Assembly (NCBI RefSeq): GCF_003634015.1
Contig: NZ_RBII01000001.1
Location: 310,001 to 374,000 of the forward strand
DNA from: Litorimonas taeanensis
Lineage (GTDB): Bacteria; Pseudomonadota; Alphaproteobacteria; Caulobacterales; Maricaulaceae
DNA length: 64,000 nt
Direction of reading: 5' to 3'
Numbering within the stretch: position 1 is the stretch's first letter; each line of letters opens with the position of its first letter. Under the pieces are notes generated by a model. It saw only the letters and a list, made by a program, of their open reading frames with translations. It was not told the origin of the DNA and searched no databases. This document shows, piece by piece, positions 47,901 to 54,914 of the stretch. Made by a program: the position numbers and the translations under genes.

Positions 47901-50900
47901 TTGAACGGTTTCGTAAACAGCAGGCACAGATTCATAAGTTGTCGTTGCTGGCGTAACGACAACAGTTTCTGTGACAGTTTCGAATGTGGCTGGGATAGTC
48001 ACAAGCTCTGTTGACGCTTCTTGTACGACAACATTTTCTGTGACGGTTTCATATGTCGCAGGGACTGAAACATACTCAACGCCAGCAGGCTGAACGACGA
48101 TTGTTTCAGAAACAGTTTCGAATGTTGCTGGGATCGTCACAAGCTCAGTCGAGGCTTCTTGAACAACAACAGCTTCTTGGACTGTTTCATATACAGCAGG
48201 CACAGAAACATACTCAACAGTTTGCGGCGTAACCACCACAGTGTCAGTCACTGTTTCGAAAGTTGCTGGGATAGTGACGAGCTCTGTAGACGCCTCTTGT
48301 ACAACAACAGTGTCTTGAACGGTTTCGTAAACAGCAGGAACAGAAACATATTCAACTGTTTGCGGTGTTACGACGATTGTTTCTGCAACAGTTTCATAAG
48401 TCGCAGGGATCGTGACGAGCTCTGTAGAGGCTTCCTGAACAACGATTGTTTCTTGGTAAGTCTCATACTCAGCAGGGACTGTCACATAATCAACAGTTTG
48501 TGGCTGAACAACAACTGTGTCTGTCACAGTTTCATATGTCGCTGGGATAGTCACAAGCTCTGTAGACGCTTCTTGTACGACAACAGGTTGCTGCACAGTT
48601 TCGTAAACAGCCGGAATAACTTCATAAGTTACAGTTTGCGGTGTTACGACAAGCGTTTCAGTCACTGTCTCAAAGACAGGTGGGATAGTGACAAGCTCAG
48701 TCGAGGCTTCTTGAACAACAACAGCTTCTTGAACAGTTTCAAAGACTGCTGGGATTGTTTCATATGTCACAGAAGCTGGCGTTACGACGACAGTTTCGTT
48801 CACAGTCTCAAATGTCGCTGGGATAGTGACAAGCTCTGTAGAGGCTTCTTGAACGACAACCGCTTCTTGAACGGTTTCGTAAGTCGCAGGCACAGAAACA
48901 TACTCAACGCCAGCAGGCTGAACGACAACGACGTCAGTTACAGTTTCAAATACTGGTGGGATAGTGACGAGCTCTGTAGACGCTTCTTGTACAACAACTG
49001 TTTCTTGTACGGTCTCATATTCTGCAGGCACAGAAACATACTCAACGCCAGCAGGCTGAACGACAACGACGTCAGTTACAGTTTCAAATGTTGCTGGAAT
49101 AGTGACGAGCTCTGTTGAAGCTTCTTGTACAACAACAGTGTCTTGAACGGTTTCGTAAACCGCAGGAACAGAAACATATTCAACTGTTTGCGGAGTAACC
49201 ACAACTGTTTCAGTCACAGTTTCGAATGTTGCCGGAATAGTGACAAGCTCAGTAGAGGCTTCTTGAACAACGACAGGCTCTTGAATGGTTTCAAAAACAG
49301 GCGGGATAGTCACATACTCAACGCCAGCAGGCTGAACAACGACAGTATCTGTAACTGTACGGAATTTAGCTGGGATAGTGACGAGTTCTGTAGAGGCTTC
49401 CTGAACAACAACCGTGTCAGTATATGTTTCATATTCCGCCGGTACGACGACATAATCAACACCAGCAGGCTGAACAACAACTGTGTCAGTCACAGTTTCA
49501 TAAGTCGCTGGAATAGTGACAAGCTCTGTAGAGGCTTCTTGTACGACGACAGTTTCAGCAACAACGCCAAATTCTGCAGGTACAGTAACAAGCTCTGTAG
49601 TCGCTTCTTGAACAACAACAGTTTCAGAAACTGTTTCGAATGTTGCTGGGATAGTGACAAGCTCTGTTGAGGCTTCTTGAACAACAACAGTATCCTGTAC
49701 GGTTTCATAAACCGCTGGGATTGTTTCATATGTTACTGAAGCGGGCGTGACGACGATCGTTTCCGTAACGTTTTCGAATACAGCTGGGATAGTGACGAGT
49801 TCAGTCGAGGCTTCTTGAACCACAACTGTGTCTGTGACTGTTTCAAAAACAGGCGGGATAGTGACAAGCTCTGTAGTGGCTTCTTGCACAACAACAGTGT
49901 CAGTCACAGTTTCAAATGTCGCTGGGATAGTGACGAGCTCAGTTGAAGCTTCTTGTACGATGACAGACTCAGAAACAGTTTCATATTCGGCAGGAACAGA
50001 AACATATTCAACAGTCGCAGGCTGAACGACAACAGTGTCAGTCACTGTTTCGTAAGTCGCTGGGATAGTGACGAGTTCAGTTGAGGCTTCTTGTACAACG
50101 ACAGTGTCTGCGACGGTTTCAAATACTGGAGGGATAGTCACAAGCTCAGTTGAGGCTTCTTGAACCACAACAGTGTCTGTATAAGTTTCGTAAACAGCAG
50201 GGACTGTTGTGTATTCAACAGATTGTGGCTGAACAACAACTGTCTCTGTTACAGTTTCGTAGACTGGGGGAATGACTACGAGTTCAGTTGAAGCTTCTTG
50301 AACGACAACAGTTTGTGTTTCTGTCCGGAAAGCAGATTGACCACCAGTTGAAGCCGCGCCGCTGTAAGAATTTACAATGTTACGTGTGATAAGGTTACCG
50401 TTTGTACCCACCAAGCCGCCATTGCGGTCGATTTGGCCGATGCGTGAACCAGAAGCATTGCGAACGCTCATATCCGAAGCGACGCTATAACGAGTGTTAC
50501 CATATGAGAGTGTAGTCGTTGCAGAACCGCGACCAATGAGAGTCAGTGGGTCGACGGCGTCGCGTACGATGACACGGCCATTTGAGCCAACAATATTGCC
50601 TTCACTATCAACCGATCCAATAACGGCGCCATTGGAGCCAGTTACTGTACGGGCAGAGTCAATGTTGTAAGCTGTGCCATTGATTGTAACAACGATTGTG
50701 CCACGTCCAGGGACGATAGTGCCACCGTTGCCGACAACAACAAGCTCATAGCTTTCTTCTTGAACGAGCACGCGTTCAGTGACGGTTTCGAAACGACCCG
50801 GAATTTTTCTGATTTCCTCACCCGCTTGACGCAGAACAATCTGCTCAGTCGAAGTTTGGTATGTTGCCGGCACGATTACCCGGGCAAAACATTCACCAGG

Positions 50901-50987
50901 CAATGGATTACCGGGTGGTAATTCCTGTGCGATGGTTGGTGCAGCAAGCACCGCGGCCGATGCGGCCAATAATAGAGTACGTTTCAT
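41901..50987 (-). CDS. Giant secreted repeat protein with acidic and basic 23-residue arrays and a peptidoglycan-binding domain
   Basis: 3,028 residues from ATG 50987 (MKRTLLLAASAAVLAAPTIA, signal peptide, cleavage near AQ); the frame is open 18 codons further but that would bury the signal. Order: Cys33 and two degenerate repeats (32-85); two glycine-rich modules (105-143, 165-203); acidic array of 51 units (227-1399); a linker with Cys1461, two and a half early basic units and a Ca-loop-like D1553-G1564; basic array of 48 contiguous units (1598-2701) plus degenerate ones; Cys2764 and a PG_binding_1-type domain (about 2768-2825); three more glycine-rich modules (2868-3028). Shorter proteins with such VPAxYxTVTxxV repeats, an EWREVLC-like cap and a PG-binding domain are known; this size and charge split are not familiar to me. 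It is monocistronic, with its own terminator. Role unknown; a cell-wall-attached fibre, adhesin or scaffold is likely. Confidence 0.9.
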   Translation of the reverse strand: MKRTLLLAASAAVLAAPTIAQELPPGNPLPGECFARVIVPATYQTSTEQIVLRQAGEEIRKIPGRFETVTERVLVQEESYELVVVGNGGTIVPGRGTIVVTINGTAYNIDSARTVTGSNGAVIGSVDSEGNIVGSNGRVIVRDAVDPLTLIGRGSATTTLSYGNTRYSVASDMSVRNASGSRIGQIDRNGGLVGTNGNLITRNIVNSYSGAASTGGQSAFRTETQTVVVQEASTELVVIPPVYETVTETVVVQPQSVEYTTVPAVYETYTDTVVVQEASTELVTIPPVFETVADTVVVQEASTELVTIPATYETVTDTVVVQPATVEYVSVPAEYETVSESVIVQEASTELVTIPATFETVTDTVVVQEATTELVTIPPVFETVTDTVVVQEASTELVTIPAVFENVTETIVVTPASVTYETIPAVYETVQDTVVVQEASTELVTIPATFETVSETVVVQEATTELVTVPAEFGVVAETVVVQEASTELVTIPATYETVTDTVVVQPAGVDYVVVPAEYETYTDTVVVQEASTELVTIPAKFRTVTDTVVVQPAGVEYVTIPPVFETIQEPVVVQEASTELVTIPATFETVTETVVVTPQTVEYVSVPAVYETVQDTVVVQEASTELVTIPATFETVTDVVVVQPAGVEYVSVPAEYETVQETVVVQEASTELVTIPPVFETVTDVVVVQPAGVEYVSVPATYETVQEAVVVQEASTELVTIPATFETVNETVVVTPASVTYETIPAVFETVQEAVVVQEASTELVTIPPVFETVTETLVVTPQTVTYEVIPAVYETVQQPVVVQEASTELVTIPATYETVTDTVVVQPQTVDYVTVPAEYETYQETIVVQEASTELVTIPATYETVAETIVVTPQTVEYVSVPAVYETVQDTVVVQEASTELVTIPATFETVTDTVVVTPQTVEYVSVPAVYETVQEAVVVQEASTELVTIPATFETVSETIVVQPAGVEYVSVPATYETVTENVVVQEASTELVTIPATFETVTETVVVTPATTTYESVPAVYETVQEAVVVQEASTELVTIPATFETVSETLVVTPASVTYETVPAVYETVQEAVVVQEASTELVTVPATFKTVSETVVVQDATTELVTIPAVYENVTETYVVQEASTELVTVPPVFETVTETVVVQPQSVDYVVVPAEYETYQDTVVVQEASTELVTIPATFETVTETVVVQEASTELVSIPATYETVSETVVVKEATTELVTIPATFKNVTDTVVVTPQTVNYVTVPAEYETYQEAVVVQEASTELVVVPATYKNVTETVVVQEASTELVSIPATYETVTETIVVQPETVEYVSVPATYRTEQETYIQQDAADELVVIPAVYENVTETIVVQEASTRVDVVPATYKTVQETIVVQPSRVDIEVIPAVYETRSERVLIEPAREEWKPGSQAINATQLGGSGTINTNTRGQFTVFNGVSEQVVESTQTIVNQTGEILCRVLIPARYKTITKQVIVTPARTVERTIPAVTKQITKRVVDTEATTRETVIPAVTDTITRRVVKSAARVMTRSEAERAGLKGQAFGGYSGFVDTNNDGSDDRDGLSRTAAANADRAGGGRRGITGSTRYGQQLGTISKRVIDEEARVAERRIPAVTKTVQRRVVKTPASTQQRVIPAVTQTVTRRVVDRPASTQERVIPAVTKMETRRRIKTPARTAEQIVPAVTKQVTRRVVDRPASVQERVIPAVTKTETRRVVKTPAATQERVIPAVTQQVTRRVVKTPASTQERVIPAVTKTETRRRIATPARTVERVVPAVTKQVSRRVVKTPAQTVERVIPAVTKQRTRRVVKTPASTQERVIPAVTQTVTRRVVDRPASTQERVIPAVTKMETRRVVKTPARTVERTVPAVTKTVQRRVVKTPAATQERVIPAVTKMETRRVVKTPARTVERQVPAVTKQVSRRVVKTPASVQERVIPAVTKAQTRRVVKTPASTVERATPAVTKQVTRRVVKTPASTTERVIPAVTKMETRRVVKTPASTVERVVPAVTKQVSRRVVKTPAATQERVIPAVTKVETRRVVKTPASTVERVIPAVTKQVTRRVVKTPAATQERVIPAITKTETRRRIATPARTVERTVPAVTKQVTRRVVKTPAATQERVIPAVTKMETRRVIKTPSQTVERVIPAVTKAVSRRVVKTPAATTERVIPAVTKMETRRVVKTPARTVERQVPAVTKQVSRRVVKTPASVQERVIPAVTKMETRRVVKTPASTVERATPAVTKTVSRRVVKTPAQVQERVIPAVTKAETRRVVKTPARTVERATPAVTKTVSRRVVKTPASVQERVIPAVTKAETRRVVKTPASTVERVIPAVTAQISRRVVKTPAATQERVIPAVTKMETRRVVKTPAQTVERAIPAVTKQVTRRVVETPAQVQERVVPAVTKTETRRRIATPARTVERAVPAVTKQVARRVVKTPAATQERVIPAVTKTVERRVVKTPARTVERAIPAVTKTETRRVVKTPAQVQERVIPAVTKAETRRVVKTPAQTVERTVPAVTKQVTRRVVKTPAATQERVIPAVSKQVQRRVMRTPASTQERVIPAVTKQVSRQVVKTPASTRERVIPAVSNVVERRVVKTPARTIERTVPAVTKTVQRRVVKTPASTQERVIPAVTKTVQRRVMRTEAQTQERVIPAVTKTETRRRIKTPATTQERVIPAVTKQVTRRVVRTPATTQERVIPAVTKQVTRRVPVGAPRIERRVIPARYDTVTVQRMVEAPRTETIAIPAEYGTIERRTQITGEKAEWRQILCEANASREVISAIQRALTAQGYYQGAIDGTLGRMTYAAVERFQTARGLSTGGLTLTTVDALGVNWRSMISGTSGVTTGGFTTGSTVSGSSTGFTTGSTVTTTTTSGYTVGADGTVRNASGVVIGRLNGAGDVVNSAGTVVISGFSSSVGGGSGLVTGGSLSGYSIGANGTVTDSSGRVIGRMNAAGDVVNSAGTVVLRGLSATSGAAGTIGSTTTTTTTGGLSAGDFQVRADGMVINRSTGTVIGRVDANGNVINAAGTIIGRVN
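41904..42386 (-). repeat. Three C-terminal glycine-rich modules of the giant protein
   Basis: Residues 2868-2906, 2924-2962 and 2988-3028 share YxVGADGTVRNASGxVIGR followed by xNxAGDVVNSAGTVV. They are separated by Ser/Thr/Gly linkers with Thr runs. The same module type occurs twice near the N-terminus (50373-50675). The pattern suggests short beta-hairpin or solenoid turns. Confidence 0.85.
42885..46196 (-). repeat. Basic array: 48 tandem 69-bp units (23 residues each)
   Basis: Counted by hand; the 48 x 69 = 3,312 bases fit exactly between Lys1598 and Thr2701. Typical unit: RRVVKTPAST at positions 1-10, then QERVIPAVTK at 11-20, then a variable three (MET, QVS, QVT, TET). Each unit has about five or six Lys/Arg and one or two Glu. 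Units often alternate between a 'TQER...KMET' and a 'TVER...KQVS' form, giving a 46-residue period. Two complete units and one partial unit precede the linker, and one or two degenerate units follow. There is no insertion or deletion inside the block. Confidence 0.95.
46293..46340 (-). other. Calcium-binding-like loop in the inter-array linker
   Basis: Residues 1550-1565 read GFVDTNNDGSDDRDGL. The DxNxDGxxD pattern matches the calcium loops of EF-hand, dockerin and thrombospondin type 3 repeats. It lies in a Gly/Arg-rich linker of about 55 residues that interrupts the third basic repeat. Confidence 0.6.
46791..50309 (-). repeat. Acidic array: 51 tandem 69-bp units (23 residues each)
   Basis: Counted by hand; 51 x 69 = 3,519 bases exactly span Val227 to residue 1399, with no length variation. 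Main unit form: VVVQEASTELVTIPAT at positions 1-16, then F/Y, ETV, a Thr and Asp/Glu-rich end. It usually alternates with a second form having QPAGVEY or TPQTVEY in positions 4-10, giving a 46-residue super-repeat. Typical units have three or four Asp/Glu and no Lys/Arg. Pro14 is nearly invariant. Confidence 0.95.
50373..50675 (-). repeat. Two N-terminal glycine-rich modules of the giant protein
   Basis: Residues 105-143 (YNIDSARTVTGSNGAVIGSV and following) and 165-203 (YSVASDMSVRNASGSRIGQI and following). VRNASG and the IG-x-x-(D/N)-x-x-G-x-(V/L) spacing match the three C-terminal modules. Confidence 0.8.
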
Positions 50988-51019
50988 TTCAAAAAACCCC
51001 CAACTCTCCAGTAACAAAC

Positions 51020-51036
51020 ATCTACGAAGTGTAGAT
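51020..51036 (-). other. Small stem-loop in the 5' leader of the giant gene
   Basis: ATCTAC pairs with GTAGAT around a five-base loop about 33 bases upstream of the ATG. It could affect message stability or translation; no further support. Confidence 0.4.
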
Positions 51037-51116
51037 TCCACAATAACCTAACCAAACGTAAACGCTATGGCTAGACGTTAATTTCCTATTAAAAGGAATT
51101 CTTCCAATTTCAATGC

Positions 51117-51824
51117 CTAAGACGGCGATAGGCGAAAAGGCTTAAAGTAAGACGCCTCTGCGGCGTTTAACAGTTCCAAATCACCCCTTGTATCTCCATA
51201 AGCCTCTTTAATATGAACGTAATCTGAATTGAAGGCTTGGTAGATACGGCGAACCTTGTTCTCACCCCAGACATTATACCCCGCTATACGCCCTGTTGCG
51301 ACGCCCGATTCGAACTCTAACTCAACGGCTAAGACATGATCTTCTGGGAGGCCTTGTTGCACAGCCCAATGGCGTAGATACGGCGTGATAGAGGCGCTAC
51401 ATATATATAATGACTCTATGTCTTGCTTTTTTTGGTCAAAACACTCTTGTGCAAGCGGGCGGATAAGGGGCGGGATGACGTCGTTTGCAAATGTTTGGGC
51501 CTTGGCAAAAATGTTCTCTTCAGTTTCGCCCTTGAAAAACGTCTTGATGACGGCGGCTTTCACGGCATGACGGTCAATACGTCCCAGCTTATAGGCCATA
51601 AATACGGGCATAAGGCGCATGACCTTAAAGAACCAAGGCAATAACCCTGCATAATAACGCAAAAATAGGGCAAAAGTGTCTTTGGTCGTAATTGTGCCAT
51701 CGAAATCAAAGACGATAAGTCCTGATTCGGGGGCAGCAAAAGGCGCTGTATTCGTCATATTGGAAGGCGGTAAACTCACAGGCAGGCCATGCCGCAACTG
51801 CTCAAATGTTTCAACCCATGACAC
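51117..51824 (-). CDS. HAD-IB family phosphatase
   Basis: 235 residues. The HAD nucleophile motif is VFDFDGTITTKDTFALFLRY, motif II is ICSASITPYL, and the acidic motif is EAYGDTRGDLELL. The region LPWFFKVMRLMPVFMAYKLG is the hydrophobic cap seen in HAD-IB1 phosphatases of the SerB-like or lysophosphatidate type. The substrate is unclear. The first ATG is at 51824; an internal ATG at 51758 would start nearer the motif and is a serious alternative. It is divergent from the M16 gene with 91 bases between. Confidence 0.85.
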   Translation of the reverse strand: MSWVETFEQLRHGLPVSLPPSNMTNTAPFAAPESGLIVFDFDGTITTKDTFALFLRYYAGLLPWFFKVMRLMPVFMAYKLGRIDRHAVKAAVIKTFFKGETEENIFAKAQTFANDVIPPLIRPLAQECFDQKKQDIESLYICSASITPYLRHWAVQQGLPEDHVLAVELEFESGVATGRIAGYNVWGENKVRRIYQAFNSDYVHIKEAYGDTRGDLELLNAAEASYFKPFRLSPS

Positions 51825-51915
51825 ACATTATAGTTAAGTATAACTTTACGACTTGCACTCTCTCGTTTGGCAGACCATGCCTTAACGGGTAAGGCTTTTT
51901 TAAGGACAGACCGTA

Positions 51916-54759
51916 ATGCGAAAAATATTTATCTATCCTATTGTTATTTATGCTTTATTTTCTTCATCATGCGGCCGGGTCGAGGAATCAGCCGCCATAA
52001 AAGCAGAGGCTTCATTTGTACATGAAGTCAGCGATTTAGCTGTTGATCCCAATATTGAATATGGAAAATTAGAGAACGGCTTACGGTATGCCGTGAGATC
52101 AAACTCAACCCCTACAAAAACAGCCACATTATTGATGCGTGTTGACACAGGTTCTCTTAATGAAAGTGATGAAACGAGAGGGCTCGCGCATTTTCTGGAG
52201 CATATGGCCTTTAACGGTTCAAAGAATATCCCAGAAGGTGAAATGATCAAACGTCTTGAGAAATTTGGTCTTTCATTTGGCGCGGATACAAACGCTTCGA
52301 CAAGTTTCTTCGAGACCACATATCAGTTGGAATTGCCCGAAGTCGATGAAGCCATTTTGAATGAAACATTGATGATTATGCGCGAAACCGCCAGTCATCT
52401 AACCCTTGATGCAGAAGCCATTGATCGCGAGAGAGGGGTCATATTGGCCGAAAAACGCGCGCGCTCTAGTCCCGGTTTTGATGCCTTTATAGATTATCTA
52501 GAGTTTTTTCTCGGCGACACTTTGATTCCCGACCGTTTGCCTATCGGAACGGAAGACACCATTAAAAGTGTAACGGCAGAGCAGTTCAAAGCCTTCTATG
52601 AAGGATATTATAGACCGGAGAATACTTTTGTCGTTTTCGTTGGTGATGTTGAAACAGATTATGCGGCAAAAAAGATAGAAGAGTATTTTTCAGACTGGCA
52701 AGCCGTAGGTGAAGGCGCGGCAAAATATGAAGCTGAGGCTTTGTCGCTAGAGACGGCTCGAACCCATTATTATGTCAATCCAGAGATACAAACGTCGCTT
52801 TCACTGTCTGTCGCTCAGCCTTTAGAGAAAAAGGACGACACGATACAATCCCGTAAGGATGCCTTCGTAGAGAGCCTTGGCAATAGAATTCTGTCTCAGC
52901 GGCTAGGAGAGCTATCTCGGACTACAGATGCGCCGTTTATTAGCGCGTCCGCTGGGACCAATTCACTTTTTGATGGCGTGCGCCTCAGCGCGTTATCAAT
53001 ACAGCCTGAGAAAGGAAAGTGGGACATGGCCCTTAAAGGGGCTGAACCCGTATTGCGTCAAGCATTGGAATTTGGTTTCTCACAATCAGAATTAGATGAA
53101 CAGATTGCAAATTCTCGCAAAAGCTATGAAGTCAGTGTTCAAACAGCCTCAACGCGCCGCACACCGAATTTAGCCCGCCGTATATTATCTGCTTTTGGGG
53201 ATGATATTGTTGTCACAACTCCTGAAAGCGCTTTGGAGCGCTTTAACGATTATGCTGATGATATTACGCTTAACGACGTCAATCAGGCGTTCAGAAAGCA
53301 ATGGAAGGGTGTCGACCAAGCGCCGCAGCTCTATTTAGCGACTTCGGAAATGATAGAGGATGCCGAGAGTAAGCTCGAAACCGCCTTGATGGAAGCTCGG
53401 CAAATCTCAGTGTCTCCGCGTGAAGAGATTGCGAGGCAGGAATTTGCCTATAGTGAGTGGGGGACTCCTGGTCTGATTAAGAGCCGGGAAACTGTCCAAG
53501 ATATAGACTTTGAACGCGTCGTTTTTGAAAATGGTGTAAAGTTAAATATAAAACAAACCCCATACCAAAAGGATATCATTTCTATAAATGTGGCCCTGTC
53601 TGGAGGAGAACTCTTTTTGCCAAGAGAGGAGCCTGGTTTACGTATATTCGCCCCTAATGCTCTAGGGCTTGGTGGATTAGAGGCCCATTCAGTTGATGAA
53701 ATCCGAAAGATTACAGCGGGGCGCTCGGTTGGCGTTTTGCAATCGATGGGAACAGACAGGCGTGTTTTAAGCGGTGCAACAGTGCCAAGTGATTTGGATC
53801 TACAGCTTAACTTAATGGCCGCTTATGTGACAGCGCAGGGCTATAGACCTGAAGCCAAGGCGCAATATGATAAATATATCAAATCATTCTATCCAACATT
53901 AGATTCCACGCCGAACGGGGTCGCTTCTCGTGATATACCTCGTCTTTTACGGTCGGGCGACACCCGTTTTGGCTATCCGAGCGAAGATGAAATGTTGCGT
54001 GTCACAACAGATATGGTGAAGGCATATTTATCACCCTTTCAGTCTAATACAGCGATAGAAATCGCGATTGTCGGGGATATTACTCCGGATGAGGCAATAA
54101 AGTCTGTGGCCCGAACCTTTGGGGCTTTTCCTAAACAGCAAGAACAATTTGCAGAACCTTCTGACGAGGATATCAGGCTTAACTTTCCGAAGGGCAGTAA
54201 TCGGCCTGTGAAATTGTCACATGCAGGGGATACGACAACAGCCTTATATAGTGTTTATTGGCCGACGCCAGATGGCCGTGATGCACAAACGAGCCGCGAA
54301 GTGTCTATGCTCGCCACATTATTTCGTTTGAGGCTAACCGAAGTCTTACGCGAAGAAGAGGGGGCCAGTTACTCTCCCTCCGCCTTTAGTTTTACGCCGC
54401 GTACCTATCCTGATTATGGGTATTTTGGGGTGTCACTCGAAGTGTCACCCGATGACATAGACAGAATGAGCCTAAAAGTGGATGAAATTGCCGCTGAATT
54501 TAGAGAAGGCAAGCTCGACACAGACATGTTCGAGCGCGGAATGAAGCCAGTCTTGGAGAATATCGAAACTTCATTAGAGAGTAACAGCTATTGGATGGAT
54601 GTAATTGCAAACGGTCAAACGGATGAGGAACGTCTTAATCGACATAGATCGCGTTCTGAAGCTTATAAAAACATGACTGTTGAGGATTTACAGTCACGCG
54701 CGAAGACAATGTTCGACCCAAAAACAGCTTATCGGATTCAAATTTTGCCGGAAAAGTAA
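51916..54759 (+). CDS. M16 family metalloprotease, lipoprotein
   Basis: 947 residues, pitrilysin type with two M16 halves. N-terminal signal with lipobox (YALFSSSC), so it is probably anchored in the periplasm. The zinc motif HxxEH is GLAHFLEHMAFNGSKNIPEG, and the third ligand is in DRERGVILAEKRARSS. The inactive second half begins around residue 535 (FERVVFENGVKLNIKQTPYQ). AAGGA upstream of the ATG is the ribosome binding site. Such proteases degrade peptides or precursors in the periplasm. It is monocistronic, with a palindromic terminator candidate at 54830. Confidence 0.92.
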   Translation: MRKIFIYPIVIYALFSSSCGRVEESAAIKAEASFVHEVSDLAVDPNIEYGKLENGLRYAVRSNSTPTKTATLLMRVDTGSLNESDETRGLAHFLEHMAFNGSKNIPEGEMIKRLEKFGLSFGADTNASTSFFETTYQLELPEVDEAILNETLMIMRETASHLTLDAEAIDRERGVILAEKRARSSPGFDAFIDYLEFFLGDTLIPDRLPIGTEDTIKSVTAEQFKAFYEGYYRPENTFVVFVGDVETDYAAKKIEEYFSDWQAVGEGAAKYEAEALSLETARTHYYVNPEIQTSLSLSVAQPLEKKDDTIQSRKDAFVESLGNRILSQRLGELSRTTDAPFISASAGTNSLFDGVRLSALSIQPEKGKWDMALKGAEPVLRQALEFGFSQSELDEQIANSRKSYEVSVQTASTRRTPNLARRILSAFGDDIVVTTPESALERFNDYADDITLNDVNQAFRKQWKGVDQAPQLYLATSEMIEDAESKLETALMEARQISVSPREEIARQEFAYSEWGTPGLIKSRETVQDIDFERVVFENGVKLNIKQTPYQKDIISINVALSGGELFLPREEPGLRIFAPNALGLGGLEAHSVDEIRKITAGRSVGVLQSMGTDRRVLSGATVPSDLDLQLNLMAAYVTAQGYRPEAKAQYDKYIKSFYPTLDSTPNGVASRDIPRLLRSGDTRFGYPSEDEMLRVTTDMVKAYLSPFQSNTAIEIAIVGDITPDEAIKSVARTFGAFPKQQEQFAEPSDEDIRLNFPKGSNRPVKLSHAGDTTTALYSVYWPTPDGRDAQTSREVSMLATLFRLRLTEVLREEEGASYSPSAFSFTPRTYPDYGYFGVSLEVSPDDIDRMSLKVDEIAAEFREGKLDTDMFERGMKPVLENIETSLESNSYWMDVIANGQTDEERLNRHRSRSEAYKNMTVEDLQSRAKTMFDPKTAYRIQILPEK

Positions 54760-54829
54760 ATCGGCGTTAAATCTATTCTCTTTTGAGGCCCCATAAGGGC
54801 CCAGTTTATTTTATCAAATTATTATATCA

Positions 54830-54880
54830 AAAGAGCCGTTCAATTGAACGGCTCTTTGTTTGGCCCTTTGAACGGCTCTT
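54830..54880. terminator. Palindromic terminator with a third repeat arm between convergent genes
   Basis: A perfect 28-base palindrome (AAGAGCCGTT at its left, AACGGCTCTT at its right) occupies 54830-54857. A second right arm, GAACGGCTCTT, follows at 54870-54880. It lies between the convergent M16 and FKBP genes and can end both transcripts. The left arm can pair with either right arm. Confidence 0.7.
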
Positions 54881-54914
54881 GAAATATCCGAATTGTTTTG
54901 GAATATTCGCTTTA

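Noticed and set aside
41901-50987. A CRISPR array or non-coding tandem repeat
   Set aside because: Units are 69 bases with no spacer/repeat alternation, and one frame encodes a coherent secreted protein with domains at both ends.
50987-51041. Longer version of the giant protein starting at 51041
   Set aside because: The extra 18 residues would precede a good signal peptide, and the upstream part includes the leader hairpin.
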